A stretch of DNA of 64,000 bases from Mauremys mutica (taxonomy: Eukaryota; Chordata; Testudines; Geoemydidae), in the NCBI RefSeq assembly GCF_020497125.1, contig NC_059081.1, forward strand, positions 15,843,105-15,907,104, written 5' to 3'. Of the stretch, positions 45,921 to 57,439 are shown in pieces. Both the position numbers and the translations under genes were made by a program. A model generated the notes under the pieces. That model was given only the letters and a program-made list of their open reading frames with translations, was not told the origin of the DNA and ran no database searches. Every line of letters starts with the position of its first letter. Within the stretch, counting starts at the first letter, position 1.

Positions 45921-46917
45921 TATAGAGGAAGTGTTATTTACCCATTCACATGACACAAGAACCAGGGGTCATCCAATGAAACTAATAGGCAGCAGGTTTA
46001 AACAACAAAAGGAAGTACTTCTTTGCACAGTCAACCTGTGGAACTCATTGCTGGGGGAGGTTGTGAAGGCCAAAAGTTAAAAAAAAAATTAGATAAATTC
46101 ATGGAGGAGAGGTCCATCAGTAGCCATTAGTCAGGATGGTCATGGAAACAATCCCAAGCTCCAGGTAGCCCGAAACCTCTGACTGCCAGAAGATGGGTAT
46201 AGAAAATGGGATGGATCACTCAAAGTTGTCCAGATTTGTTTATGCCTTCTGAAACATCTGGCACTGGCCACTGTCAAAGATGGGATACTGGGCTAGATGG
46301 ACCATTGATCTGCCTCCCATAAGCAGAAGGGCTGGGTCTGAAGCTTTGGGATCTGCATAGAAAAAGCAGTGTTCTTAATATATTTTCTCCTCCCAATGAA
46401 GATTGACAACCTAACAACTTCTGGAGGTGAGGCTGGGCTAAAAGGGTCTTCCCAAAAGATAAGTTAAAGATACTGGGCAGACTCATATGAGAGAGACAGG
46501 ATGTGAGGATGAAACAGTTTCAGTAGAAAACTGGCACATTTTCAGTTTGTTAATCTCAAAATTCCAAGCAAGCCTCAAGTGACAAGAGCATAGGTAAATT
46601 CAAGCTGCTGGTTTTGCTTCTCAAGAACTGTGCAAATTATTATTTACCACTTGTATTGGGGTAGCCCCTACCAGCGCCAGACCAGGACACCATTATGCTA
46701 GATGCAGCACCAAGACAGAACAAAAAGACAATGACGAAAATGGTAAGCTCCCTGGGCAAAGTAAGAAAAGTGGATGGAGATGGATACAGATAAGCAGACA
46801 GGCACAGCTGTAATGAAAATGCAAAATCTACTTTAATATAATTTTTCCTGGAGGTCCACCTAGAACAGATCATGGAACAAGTGTCTGTTGTACAGTCTGG
46901 GTAAATTTGCTCAATAT

Positions 46918-47046
46918 GGGCCCCAATTTGCTGCAGTGATTAAGCTCATGTGTAACTTTAACCCTGTGAGTAGTGTCACTGCCTTCAAGAAAATTACTTA
47001 TGTAGTTACATTACATGCATATTTAAATGACTTCCTGAATCAGGGC
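46918..47046. repeat. Palindromic short repeat (GGCCCCAAT/CACTTAAG type)
   Basis: Left arm GGGCCCCAATTTGCTGCAG, TTAAGCTCATGTGTAACTTT; right arm GTTACATTACATGCATATTT, CTTCCTGAATCAGGGC. Same family as 31614. Confidence 0.5.
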
Positions 47047-47719
47047 ATCAGAGCACTAATACTAAATTATAATTTCTGCTTCTGATAGCTCTTCTAAAAG
47101 TATTAGAATATTTGCATGGATTGATTTTTGTAGAGTAAGAGATAGAACTATTGTACATTCATGAGACACTAAAATTAAATGAACATGCTAACAACTTGTT
47201 ATTTTTGTACATTGACATTTGCAGAGACATGCATAAAACTGGAAAGTATATATATTTTTTAAAATATGGACCCCCTGCAGTATATGTTCTTCATGCAAAG
47301 TGAAGGGTCCTTTGAAGGCAAGGAAAAATGTGTCTATTATAGTTTATGTATTTTCTATATTCAGCATAAAATCATGTACTTATTTCTGACTCACCTATTG
47401 CTCCAGAACATGGTTCAGTAGGAGTTTTCTTCCTGAATGCAAAAGTAAGATATGCAAGATTTTCTGTGGGGGAATAGGAATATTTCTATGGAGTACACAT
47501 AACATTACGTCTGTATTGGGACCTCACAGGCTTAACCTTTCATATTTTATGCATCCATATAAGCATTCTTTATTTAAGATTAAAAACATTAAGTAGTTGG
47601 AGTCCCCTCCACCAAAAAACCACCCACAAAAGTTTGAATGTCTGCTTGCTGTTTTGTAGTTTTTTTAGTGTATTTTAACAGTAGTAATTAAAATCTTAAC
47701 TCTTTAGAAGAATATATGG

Positions 47720-47800
47720 AGCTATATCAGAACTGGAAGGGACCCTGAAAGGTCATTGAGTCCAGCCCCCTGCCTTCACTAGCAGCTTTCAGTAGGTCTG
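47720..47800 (-). mobile_element. CR1 3' end, minus strand
   Basis: GAACTGGAAGGGACCCTGAA and GGTCATTGAGTCCAGCCCCC are the reverse complement of the CR1 3' UTR (GGGGGCTGGACTCxATGACC type, as at 35810-35830). Only the last 80 bp or so are present. Without the octamer its end is blurred. Confidence 0.75.
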
Positions 47801-47812
47801 AATGATTTCCCC

Positions 47813-50800
47813 TGAGAAAGCAGTATGGCTGTGAAGTGCTATAGTTGGATTTTGTGGGACATTTTTCCTGTATTTCTTTGGCGAGGATACAAAATTATGG
47901 GTAAATTCAGGCAAAGTTATATTTTTTACTTTAAGTTGAGGTCTACTCCTTATGAAAAGCTTTTGAACAATCCTATGGGACAGAATTGATAATTATGTTC
48001 CTCCTATAGAATTCTACATGATTATTCTAAAACTAATAGAAAGCTTGGCACACTGAAATTTGATGGGTTTATAGAATTTCTATATTAACCTATTACTTTA
48101 CCATAATACTCTATTGTTTCCATCATTCATACATTCCATAGGCCTTTTCCATAAGGGATCTATGTGCATACAGCCCTCTTTTTCCCTGTGCACTATGACT
48201 GAAATTCAAACCTTCCTGCACAAAGTAAACCAGATATATGCAAGGCAGAAAGTTGAAGGATGGAATCTGCTCTTTCCATCCACAAGAAACTGCATCCACA
48301 AACCCCAAAACATCTTCTCCTTAAACAGGGGTGCAAAGTCCCCTACATCTCCCTCCTCATTCAGGGTTACCACAGTGCAGAGGTCCTTGCTTAGACCACT
48401 TTCAAAGAGGTGAATTTCACCCTAGCTGTACAATGCAGCAGGTTAGATTATTCCTGGAGCACTCGCTGTGGCATGACATCACCCGCAGGGGTTCAGGGGG
48501 AGGAAGAGAACGCACACGATGTAGGATTTGCCATTTTAGCAAAACATGTTATAAAAGCAGAACTGAAAGGTATAATCAGTCTTTAACATGAAGGGCAGCT
48601 GCTTGTATTGTGGAAAGTTTTCAAATGGCTTAAGTTTTGCTCACGTACACATAAAACAGCAACTTCTTACCTTATAGTTACATATATTTTTGGCTTACTG
48701 TGATGCACTCTGACATGGAAATAAAGACAGCAAATAAAATGGAGCAAAGCACAACAGGTGAATGAAGACATACATTCGTATACTCTAATGCAAACTAGGT
48801 GTTGTGTATCAAATTAACAGAACTCAAATACTACCCTGGGTTTTAAAAATGTCACCTGCCCTGGAGGTACTTTCTTGCCCTGCAGGGTAGATTCCATTGA
48901 ATAGAACTGAGTTCCTGTAATCAGAGGACACTGTCTTGAAGGTGGAGGAGATTCACCAAGACCAGCACAGACAAAGGCCAAAGGAAACAAACTGCACCAG
49001 CTCTGGCTTCCAGCGATTGTATACCACATATCCACTACTGGAAATTCCAATAAGACAAACCCCATGTATTTTCAGACTAAAGTAAGCTATCGAGTTCTTA
49101 TGGCCAATTTAGAAAGATCAACACTACTTAGGGCAAAACATGCCACGGCATTGTAATGCAGAGCCACATTCAATACCGAATTAGCACGAACTTCGTAGGA
49201 ATGTAGTATAGATGTTACAAAGGTATGTGGCTTTGTTGTAGTCTTTGTAAAATGGTAATACTATATTAATATTTATACAGTAAAGATAAATACAGATAAA
49301 ACCGTATAACATCAATGATAACATGTTTTAGATACACATAACAAATATGATAATTTAATATTGTTCCTGGTTTCTGTAAAGCAAATGAAAATTGATAAAA
49401 TTCCTTTGGAGTGCTGATTAAAAATCATCCGAAATACTGTCTAAGAAGAAATCCAAAATCCATATGTTCTATAATACTCACACTTTTAAAGTAAAGCTTG
49501 TTACAGTCTCCATTTAAGGGCATTCATATTCAGCTATTTTAATGATGCTCTAAACGTTTTTCTGTGATACATCAGTTTGCAATTTTGTCAGATACTAAAA
49601 ATTGGTTTTGGACAAAATACTCTAAATCTTTGAGAGTTCCAAAGAGAGTTACATTTCAAGTTCCATAATTGCACAGGGGAATTTGTGCCTTGTAAAAAAT
49701 TTAGACTAGAGAAACACTGAAGGATAGCGCATGATAAAAGGAACAGTTCTGAAGAACCCTTTTATATTGCTGTTGCCTGTCATCATGTTATATTCTAAGC
49801 CCAGTTGTGTTACTGTCTGTGAAAGGACAACGTGAATGATGAGAACGGAAAGAAGTCTTTAGGTGGCTTAGCATTTCAAATATTCTTAGGCACAGGAAAA
49901 CATTTGTTTTTACAACTTAGAATGCTGTGTGGGTATGACTCTTTGAAATGTAATATTTACATCCTAGGATGCTGACAGAATCACTCAAGAGAAATTAATC
50001 ATTTCACTAAGTGCTACAAGCAGATGTAGGGTAAGGAAATCTAAAGCCTTCAGACCAATGTCACACACTGGGTAATTAAGATTTTTCATTCACATGACTG
50101 AGGCCACTTACATAGGACTGTCATGAAAATTACATCTTATCTGCAAGATTTCACATGTACAAAAAAGCTAAGTTAAGAATTGTACAGAAAAGCCATGGGA
50201 AAGAACAGTTCAGATGCATACATCTGACTGTATTTTAATAAATTAATCTAGGGACTGAACAGATCCAGAGCTGTAGAGAAGCACCACACACCTTTCAGTA
50301 GAAGAATGTGCAAAGTTAGATTTAAACTGCTTTTGCCCTCCCATGTAGTAGGCCAGGTGTAGAAATAGGTCTCCAGTCAGATTTGAACTGGATAACTGAT
50401 ACACAAGGCAAACGTTTTATTTTCTAGTTTTAAAAGAAAATTGTCAACATCCCTGATAATTTAGAAGTATATTAGTTAGCCACCCAACGGATGCCTGTTG
50501 ATCTAAGTGCAGGGGAAATATATCGAGAATGAAAGAAAGAGTATCTATCTGCCAAATTGTCTTGTGTGATTGACTGGCTGGGATACAGCGGTTGTCTCAC
50601 AGGCCCCAGCCTGTTTTGGATTTGAAAACAGTAGGAACAGTCTTGGATGAGAGGATTTAAAGTGGAACCTGTTATCCAGAAACACAGGGCTGAACAGGAA
50701 GAGTTGTTTAGATCTAAGGTTCTGTGTTTGGTCCAATGAAGAATAGTTGTGTTTTATTACTAACATTCTTTCAAGTCAGTGGTTTGGCTAAAAGAAAACG

Positions 50801-51880
50801 ATATTTGGCCAAGCCAGAGAAGCTACTGTTCTTAGCACTAAAGTCAAAATGATGAACTTCCAACAAAATCACGGTACTCAAGCAACAAAGGGTATGACTG
50901 CCGCAAACAAACATCTTCGGGGGTCACAATTTGCCCACAGCTACCATAGCATGGAATAAGGGACTCCTTACCTAATAAGCAGAGGGAAAATGCTGTGGTA
51001 CCCCAGACACAGACTATTAGTAATGAAGAGCTTTTATTGGTGATCACCACTGTTAATCAGATTGCATAAAAAAATTAGTATATTTATAAACCCAATAAAG
51101 CAATCTAATGCACAGCAAATGGACTTTAAAATAGATGGAAAAACTAGTGCTTCTTATTTTAACTTTATTTTCTTCTTCTAAGGTTAGTTTTGATTTATCT
51201 AGTTGAATGAATTCACTAAAATGCAATTTTTCTTATGTGGCACTTAACTGCCCCATCACTTTGATTCTTCATACTGACTATTGCATGTCTTGGATATTTA
51301 AGTTTTTTCCTCCAGAAGATTCTAAGCCAGTAGTACATTACTTTGTGATATCCTATTTCCTGGAGATGTATGAATAGGATTTTATAATTCCAGTCTTAGA
51401 GGTGACAAATTCTTACTATAAATACACACACATCGTATGCAATGTCATAATTTGCTGTTGTAAATACCCCACACAGTCCATAAAACAATGCATCTCCTAG
51501 CCCTCATTCAAGTTCAGTCAGGTTTATTAAAAGGGATACAGTATCTTAGGTTAAGCTCTGTCTCTCTCCTCAGCAGGGCCCAAATACAGTAGTTCTTACA
51601 GCCTATATAAATGATATTTAAAGTAGTTAAAGGAAGAAAGTAATGATAGGAGGATGCTTCAATAGTCTAACCCTGCTTATGAAACATTCTGCTCAAATAC
51701 TGTAGCATGGGCAGCCTACTTAGATTAGATTATCAATGTTTCCCTTTTATTTCTTCAAGCATTAAGCTTTATCCATTCAGCTTTCAAAGTGATTGGTTTT
51801 TAAGTGAGATTCTCAGTATTACAAAGTAAATGCTTTAAATGACAAACAGCTTTTCTTCTTTCACTGAAAGTTCAGTAGGA
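47813..51880. other. Anonymous AT-rich sequence, no gene seen
   Basis: 4 kb without recognised repeats or domain-bearing ORFs. A short string near 49185-49220 (AGCACGAACTTCGTAGG, then TAGTATAGATGTTAC) could be a decayed MITE end. Confidence 0.4.
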
Positions 51881-51885
51881 AATAA

Positions 51886-52545
51886 TACTTTCCACCTGTG
51901 TAATGGGGTTCACTACTTACCCCAATGCCCCCTTGTGGCTCATTGGGGGATTAGCTCACCACCAGTCAGACACCCTCAGTCAACCAGTCAGGTTACTGCC
52001 TCTTCATCATTCAGGATGCTGCTTCTTCATAGCATGACCCTCCAACCAGGTCATTGTAATCCTTCCCTTTGAGGATATCAAAGTCTCACTGGACAGACTA
52101 TCTCAGGCAATCTTCCATTCAACTGCCCACACTGTGCCACTTCTCCCAGTGGCTAGTAAGGGAACGCAGGCCCACCCACCACTCCAGGTTGCAGCACAGA
52201 GACCCTCTATCCAGCAACCTCCCCAGTTTACTCACTCCCAGATTCCATTGCTGTTGCACATGCTCCTTCCCCAACCTCCTCTGGGTGCACCCTTCCCTCA
52301 GAGCCTAGCTCCTAGTCTCTTCCCTGGTTCCCCCTTTCTCTTTTTAAGTTCAGAGTAGGGCATCAGGCCTTCCCTACTGCAGCCCCTCTTACCACCAACT
52401 TTCTTTATACCTAGCTCAGCTTCTCCCTCAGCTGGGCTTCAGCAGCCATTAGGCCTTAAGAGCCTTGACTCTCCTCCAGGTTAACTAGATCCTTTCCAGC
52501 TACCTAGTGTGGTGTGAACACCCTATGACACCACCTTATAATTGG
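51886..52545. repeat. CT-rich turtle-type interspersed repeat (class unresolved)
   Basis: A pyrimidine-rich 650-bp block that begins near TAATGGGGTTCACTACTTAC and ends near GTGTGAACACCCTATGACAC. The outer GGGTTCAC and GTGAACACCC are short inverted partners, compatible with a DNA transposon or solo LTR. I recall it as a recurrent chelonian repeat. Frames at 51839-52072, 52069-52308 and 52134-52358 are low-complexity (S, P, L rich) with no domain. Confidence 0.5.
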
Positions 52546-53526
52546 TGTTTGTGGTTTGTTTTTTCCATTAGAAGTTAAAGACAGAATAGACAAAGCATCC
52601 AATTCATTTCACTGCTCATGCGGCATGTTTTCTTTGCCTTTGTTTCCTAATCTGTGTTCATGTTGTTATCAACAGCATAGGAATTTACGGAGTACTGTTC
52701 TGGCCCTTTACAATTTCTTCTGTCATGTCTGAAGAGCATTGATGCAGGGCAGGAAATCCCAAACAAGACTGGAGAAACTTTATAGGACCAGGACTGTATA
52801 CTTTTTTAAAAAAAACCCTATATTTACTAAATAGTGTTTAAATATAATAAAAAGTAGCATGAGACAAAAAACCATATCTATTGATAGAGAACAACAGAAC
52901 TGGAGCATGGATCTCTAAAGCAGTGGCTGGGCTGATGGGGAAAGTCCCTTACATTGTAGATCATTGAAGACAATTTTAATAGTTAAAGATGCATTACAAG
53001 AGCAAGCCAATCGTCTTAATTTTCTTGCCTGGTTTTGCTCTGTTACTCCTGAAGCTGGCTTCTCATGACTGCATTCTCTCCAGTTTTATAAACATAATTC
53101 CTTGAAGTATTTGTAGTAATTAACTTTAGCTTGAGTGCAGCTGTGCAATGTTCTGAAATGTCTCTACCTTGGGATAACCTTGAAGCTATTTTTAAGTGGC
53201 TCTGATTTTGTACTCTAAAATCTGGATCTCTTCTTAAATCAGGCTCCAAAGTACAGCCATCTTCTACTCAATAAAGTTAACTAAAATGAGAAAAAATAGC
53301 TTCTAAGCTCTCAGTGTCTTGAGACTAGGGGGGAAATGGCAAGTGTTTTAGTATATGTAATATCATGTCAAAATAGGAAATATACAAGTCAGACAGCAAA
53401 TGTGTTAGAGCCAAATGAGACCACAGATACTGGGCCTAAATCTGCTCCCACTGAAATCATTCCATTGAAATGCAACACTTGTCACTGAATTCAGGGGGTG
53501 CAGTATCAAGCCCAGAACATGATAAT

Positions 53527-53785
53527 ATAGTAAAAGCTGTTTTATCTGGCACTTCAACTGGAAAGTGCTATAAACTGGAATTCTGATGTTCATTGAAATT
53601 CCAGTTTACAGTCTGGTTGGTGCGGAGCTGGCAGTGGGTTGGGGTGTGAGGTGCTGGATGCAGGGGGAACTCACCTTGGTGGCTCACCAGAAGTGGCAAC
53701 TGGTCCCGGCTGCTCCTAGGTGGAGGCGTGGCAAGCAGCTCTGTGTGCTACCTCCACCCACAGGCGCTGCCTCCTGGCTCCCAGT
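53527..53785 (+). mobile_element. Tigger-like element, left part only
   Basis: Starts at TAGTAAAAGCTGTTTTATCT followed by GGCACTTCAACTGG, the TTTATCxGGCAC start typical of pogo/Tigger-type repeats with a TA target. Then comes a GC-rich body (GGTTGGGGTGTGAGGTGCTG). The right TIR is not seen; the copy ends at the start of the next repeat near 53786. Confidence 0.45.
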
Positions 53786-54235
53786 GTCAGGACCAGGACA
53801 TGGGCAGTCTTATCTAGTGGTCGAAGCAGGAGCCAGGCCAGGTCTGATACCGGGAGGTCAAAGTCCGAGACAGGCCAGAGAGCAAATCAAGCGTTGAGTG
53901 TTGAAAGGCAGGGACAGGTTATCAGGAGCAGGAGACAAACTTGAAAGCAGAACCACAGCGCAATGACCAGAGTCAGACCAGGTCCTGATACCAGCAAGTT
54001 AAGCTGCAGGAGACACAGTCCAGGCAAAGGGGGATCCCAGTTGCATGGATAACTTCCTGTTCCAGGTTTATACAGAAGCTGTGGATCAATCAGGAATCTC
54101 AGCTTTCTGCTAGTAAGGTTCCAGGACTGGAGTCCTTCTGTCCGAGTAACCATTAGCAGGCTCTTGGGTGGCAGGTTGGTGCTTACTAGCACTGCAAGGC
54201 ATTGTAGGTCTGGGTTAGAGACCCATACTCCCTGA
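53786..54235. repeat. Turtle-type interspersed repeat, class unresolved
   Basis: Contains GGTCAAAGTCCGAGACAGGC, GGGACAGGTTATCAGGAGCA, CCAGTTGCATGGATAACTTC and CTTGGGTGGCAGGTTGGTGC. I recall a chelonian repeat with these phrases in the same order. The 178-codon minus-strand frame 53887-54423 lies on it and has no recognisable domain. Confidence 0.4.
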
Positions 54236-54239
54236 AACC

Positions 54240-55360
54240 CACTCAGTTTCAAATACCTGCTTATGGTCTTGGTTCTAATCTTCACACATTCCAATGTAGG
54301 TTTTGACCCATTATATTTCTTGAAACAAAAAGCAATTTCTATGATTTTATAGAAATAACTTACTTCCTCCTTTTTTAAACCACTAAAATCAATATGGGCC
54401 CCAATCCTGCAAGCACTGTCCATGTGAAACTTGTACTAGTGTTTGTTATCTAGATGACAGATCCCTTAGAAATACCAGCGAGGGGGGACAAACCAGTATT
54501 GACTTAGTAGGAATTTGTGTGTGGAGTGCTGTGAGGCACAGGCCTATTACCCAGGCAAGACATATTGACTATATAAAAAATTCAAAGATGGCTGTACAAT
54601 TTTCCCTGCTGTTGATAAATAGAAATCTTCCTTAAACATCCTCTAAACCTGAATCCCAAAGCAATTTATCACTGCATGCATTGCTTAACATAGATTTTTA
54701 GCTATTCAGGATAGCCCATAGAAAACACTGCCTTGTTAGTGTTAAACCACAGCCCATGTTCTAGGGTAAGAGGAATGCATTTGGACTCTGCATCAGCAGA
54801 AGTACCCAGAGGCATTATTTCTGACTCAGCCACATACCCCCATGGGTTTGGGCAGAGAGCACACAAGAACAGAGCTCTGACTTTCTTTAATATGGGACTG
54901 TGTTCACACCCTTTCTTGGGGGCTCACATCTGTGTGATGCTGGACAAAGAGGGAGAGCCCATGGTCACCCTTTTTCCTTTGTGCAACCCCAACGTAGAGC
55001 TTTACACTGGGATTACGGAGGACTGTAAATCTGGCTAAGCTCTGGATCTAACACCATGCTCCAAATAAAACAAAGCCAAATTCTGCCTTCAGTTAGGCAC
55101 ATGCAACTGCATGGGTATAATTGGAGATGAAATTTTTCCCATTTTCTCTAGTTCAGACCATATGTCAGTGGAGTTCTCACCCTTAGTGCCTGCAGTGTTT
55201 TTAGAACAATTATAACCTTCCCCTCAAAGTCTTACTTTACTTGATAAATGGCTCCTTGTGAATATTATTCTGTGAAGTTCTTACAAAGCCTTATGTTTAT
55301 CAACAAAATGCAAACGACAACAGGAGTGATGCTCTCATGTTTTCTACAAACTCATCTGCT
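54240..55360. other. Anonymous sequence, no gene seen
   Basis: No recognised repeat, and the 101-codon frame at 54733-55038 has no domain. Confidence 0.4.
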
Positions 55361-55364
55361 TCTC

Positions 55365-55662
55365 AGGGTAGGTCTACACTTACTGCGCGGGTCGACGCGG
55401 TGAGTTCGACTTCTCGGAGTTCGAACTATCGCGTCTAATCTAGACACGATAGTTCGAACTCCCCGCGCGCTCCGGTCGACTCCGGAACTCCACCACTGCA
55501 AACGGCGGTGGCGGAGTCGACCTTGGAGCCGCGGACTTCGATCCCACGGCGTCTGGACGGGTAAGTAGTTCGAACTAGGGTATTTCGAATTCAGCTACGC
55601 TATTCGCGTAGCTGAACTTGCGTACCCTAGTTCGAGCCCCGCCCTTAGTGTAGACCAGGCCT
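55365..55662. mobile_element. Harbinger-type MITE (298 bp), CpG-rich
   Basis: Ends AGGGTAGGTCTACACTTA and TAGTGTAGACCAGGCCT form an imperfect TIR. The body is built of inverted modules: AGTTCGAACTATCGCGTC with GACACGATAGTTCGAACT around 55419-55461, TTCAGCTACGC with GCGTAGCTGAA at 55590-55618, and GGTCGACTCCG with CGGAGTCGACC across the centre. Many CpGs are intact, so it is fairly young. The right flank is TTA, the left TCA, which may be an altered TTA target duplication. Length and architecture match 25501 and 27994. Confidence 0.8.
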
Positions 55663-55752
55663 TAGTTGTCCAATCTCTTTTACAATGGAATTACTCCAGA
55701 TTAACCTTAGGTCAAACCAATCTCTAAAGACTCGAGGGCAGGTATAGTAAGT

Positions 55753-56050
55753 AAAATTTTCAAAGGCACTTAGACATGTGTGATTTAGGCTCCTAAATCA
55801 CTTAAGGGTCATATTTACCAGATATTTAAGCACCTAGAGGTTAGACAGACACCCGATAGGATTTACAAAACCTAAAGATGTTAGGCACCTCATTGCCATT
55901 GACTTTCAACGGGAGTTAGGTGCCTCACTCAGTCACTTTTGTAAATCCTACTAGGGGTCTGTCTACATTTGTAGCTGCCTAAACACCTTGGTAAATCTGG
56001 CCTAAAGTAATGTACACTCCTAAATTACTTAGGCACTTTTCAAAAGTTTA
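55753..56050. repeat. Nested long palindromic repeat (about 300 bp)
   Basis: Outer arms AAAATTTTCAAAGGCACTTA (55753) and TTAGGCACTTTTCAAAAG (56029) pair. Inside them CAGATATTTAAGCACCTAG pairs with CTGCCTAAACACCTTGGTAA-type sequence, and GGATTTACAAAA pairs with TTTTGTAAATCC (55858 and 55938). The centre is CTCATTGCCATTGACTTTCA. Almost the whole unit can fold into one hairpin. A related split copy is at 5728-6320. Confidence 0.7.
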
Positions 56051-56552
56051 CCCACTGTCTCTGTATTTGTATTGTGATGCACCCTTGGGTTTGGGGAAAA
56101 ACTCTGGGCCCAAATTCTTGATATTGTCATTAACTCTGGACTATATAAATATAGCCCAAGCATAGCACAGTTTTGGGCTATTACTGGTTAATCAGATTTG
56201 GTATGAAATAACTGCTCTCTGACAGGAATGGAAACATCAGTTCATTTTACATGGGAAGGCTAGTAATGAAACTTCTTGTGAAACCCCTAAAACCACATCC
56301 CTAGAGTGCAGTTAGTGTTTGTTGACACTTGAAAAATTAGAACTTCATTGGTGTAATTTTATTTGAGAAAATATGGGAAAGTGTTGCTCACCCAACCAAA
56401 AATCAAAATTCAGCTGTAGAGAAATTTGTCCTCATACAGTCTATTGCTTTAATTCAAAGTAGTCTGTGCAGTGATGTGCAAATTTTGATATTGTTCTTGG
56501 ATATTTCATTTCTGTTTCCAAGAAATCTTTGTTTTCATATAATGAGGAAAAA

Positions 56553-56672
56553 AGATTACTAACCTGTTCTATAACTATTCTTTGACATGTGTTGCACATG
56601 TCCATTCTGCTCCAGGCATGTACATGCCCAGTGCACCAGAGTCAGAGCTATTTCCCTTAGTGGTACTCATGG
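56553..56672. repeat. DIRS-like left inverted terminal repeat
   Basis: Pairs with 59401-59505. The best-conserved segment is CCAGAGTCAGAGCTATTTCC followed by CTTAGTGGTAC (56636-56669). Confidence 0.65.
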
Positions 56673-56693
56673 AGATCAGACCAGTTCAGATGT

Positions 56694-57438
56694 ATGTTAG
56701 TTTTGATCAAAACAGGTATGTCTTATAAGAACATATTTAGTGTTTAGACTCTGAAATGCTTGTAAGTTTCTGCATGCATTAATCTCACTTGTAATGTTGG
56801 TATTCTATACTATAGGAAAATGTAGGTTTTGCTTTTTAACTTTGAAAATATTTGCTCCAAGCATGTGAACCCAGGCACAAGAATCATCTCCCATCCTCCT
56901 TGCACCCATCCAACCTCTCAAAATCAGATGGGCCATTGAGGAACTTCACAGTACAAAGGATTGGTTAATAGCCCTGCTACACCTTGGAAATGCTATATGC
57001 AAGGAAGCTCCTCCTGTGGAGCTGGAAGCTGAATGAAGGAAATGAAACAAAGTTACAGGAAAATTTTCCATCTCTTTGGTGTTTGAACTCTTACAGGACT
57101 AGATACACCAAACTGAAGCCAGAGATCACCAGGAGTTACATCCTGGGTCCACCCTAAAAGACACTTTAAATTGACAGATCACTACAGCTCTGTCATTCTT
57201 AAGATTTAGATGATAACTCATATGAGGAAATATATATATTTGCTTGCTTTAACCTGTAAATAACTGATATTTTCTTTCCTAGTTAATAAATCTTTAGATA
57301 GTTTATTACAAGATTGGCTACAAGTGTAAGGTGTCTTTGGTGTAAGATCTAGGGTACCAATTGATCTGGGGTAAGTGACTGGTCTCTTGGGACTGGAAGC
57401 AACCAGATAGTGTGATTTTTGGTGTAGGTGACCATTTT
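56694..57438 (+). repeat. LTR-like turtle-type repeat inside the DIRS remnant
   Basis: Contains AAACAGGTATGTCTTATAAG, TTGCTCCAAGCATGTGAACC, CTAGTTAATAAATCTTTAGA (with AATAAA at 57285-57290) and GATCTGGGGTAAGTGACTGG. I recall these blocks in this order as a recurrent chelonian repeat with a polyadenylation signal, perhaps retroviral LTR or leader, but cannot verify. It is on the opposite strand to the surrounding gag-like sequence, consistent with a later insertion. Confidence 0.45.
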
Positions 57439-57439
57439 A

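Larger units (their letters stand above)
44400..46315 (+). mobile_element. CR1 LINE (about 1.9 kb), older subfamily, with nested MITE
   Basis: The left edge is uncertain. Landmarks are AATGAATTCTTTGAATTAG (linker), AATTACAGGCCAGCAAGCCT (RT block NYRPxSL), VYLDFQKTIDKVPHQRLLSK (RT palm, about 44910-44965), INGQFSHSREVNSRVSQGS and VLKPVLFNIL (RT GxPQGSxLxPxLF block). Later come AAATTCAATGTTGCTCAGTC, GATCTTGGTGTGGCTGTGGA, CCATGAAACT-type C-terminal sequence and the 3' end ATACTGGGCTAGATGGACCA. The RT YxDD is degraded. A 194-bp mariner-type MITE interrupts it at 45727. Confidence 0.88.

Noticed and set aside
49138..49220. Possible decayed MITE end (TAGTATAGATGTTAC)
   Set aside because: No inverted partner could be found.
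50341..50420. tRNA-like B box on the minus strand (AGTTCAAATCT)
   Set aside because: No A box at the right spacing and no cloverleaf.
53887..54423. 178-codon minus-strand ORF, the longest frame in the window
   Set aside because: No recognisable domain; most of it lies on a probable interspersed repeat; composition looks random.
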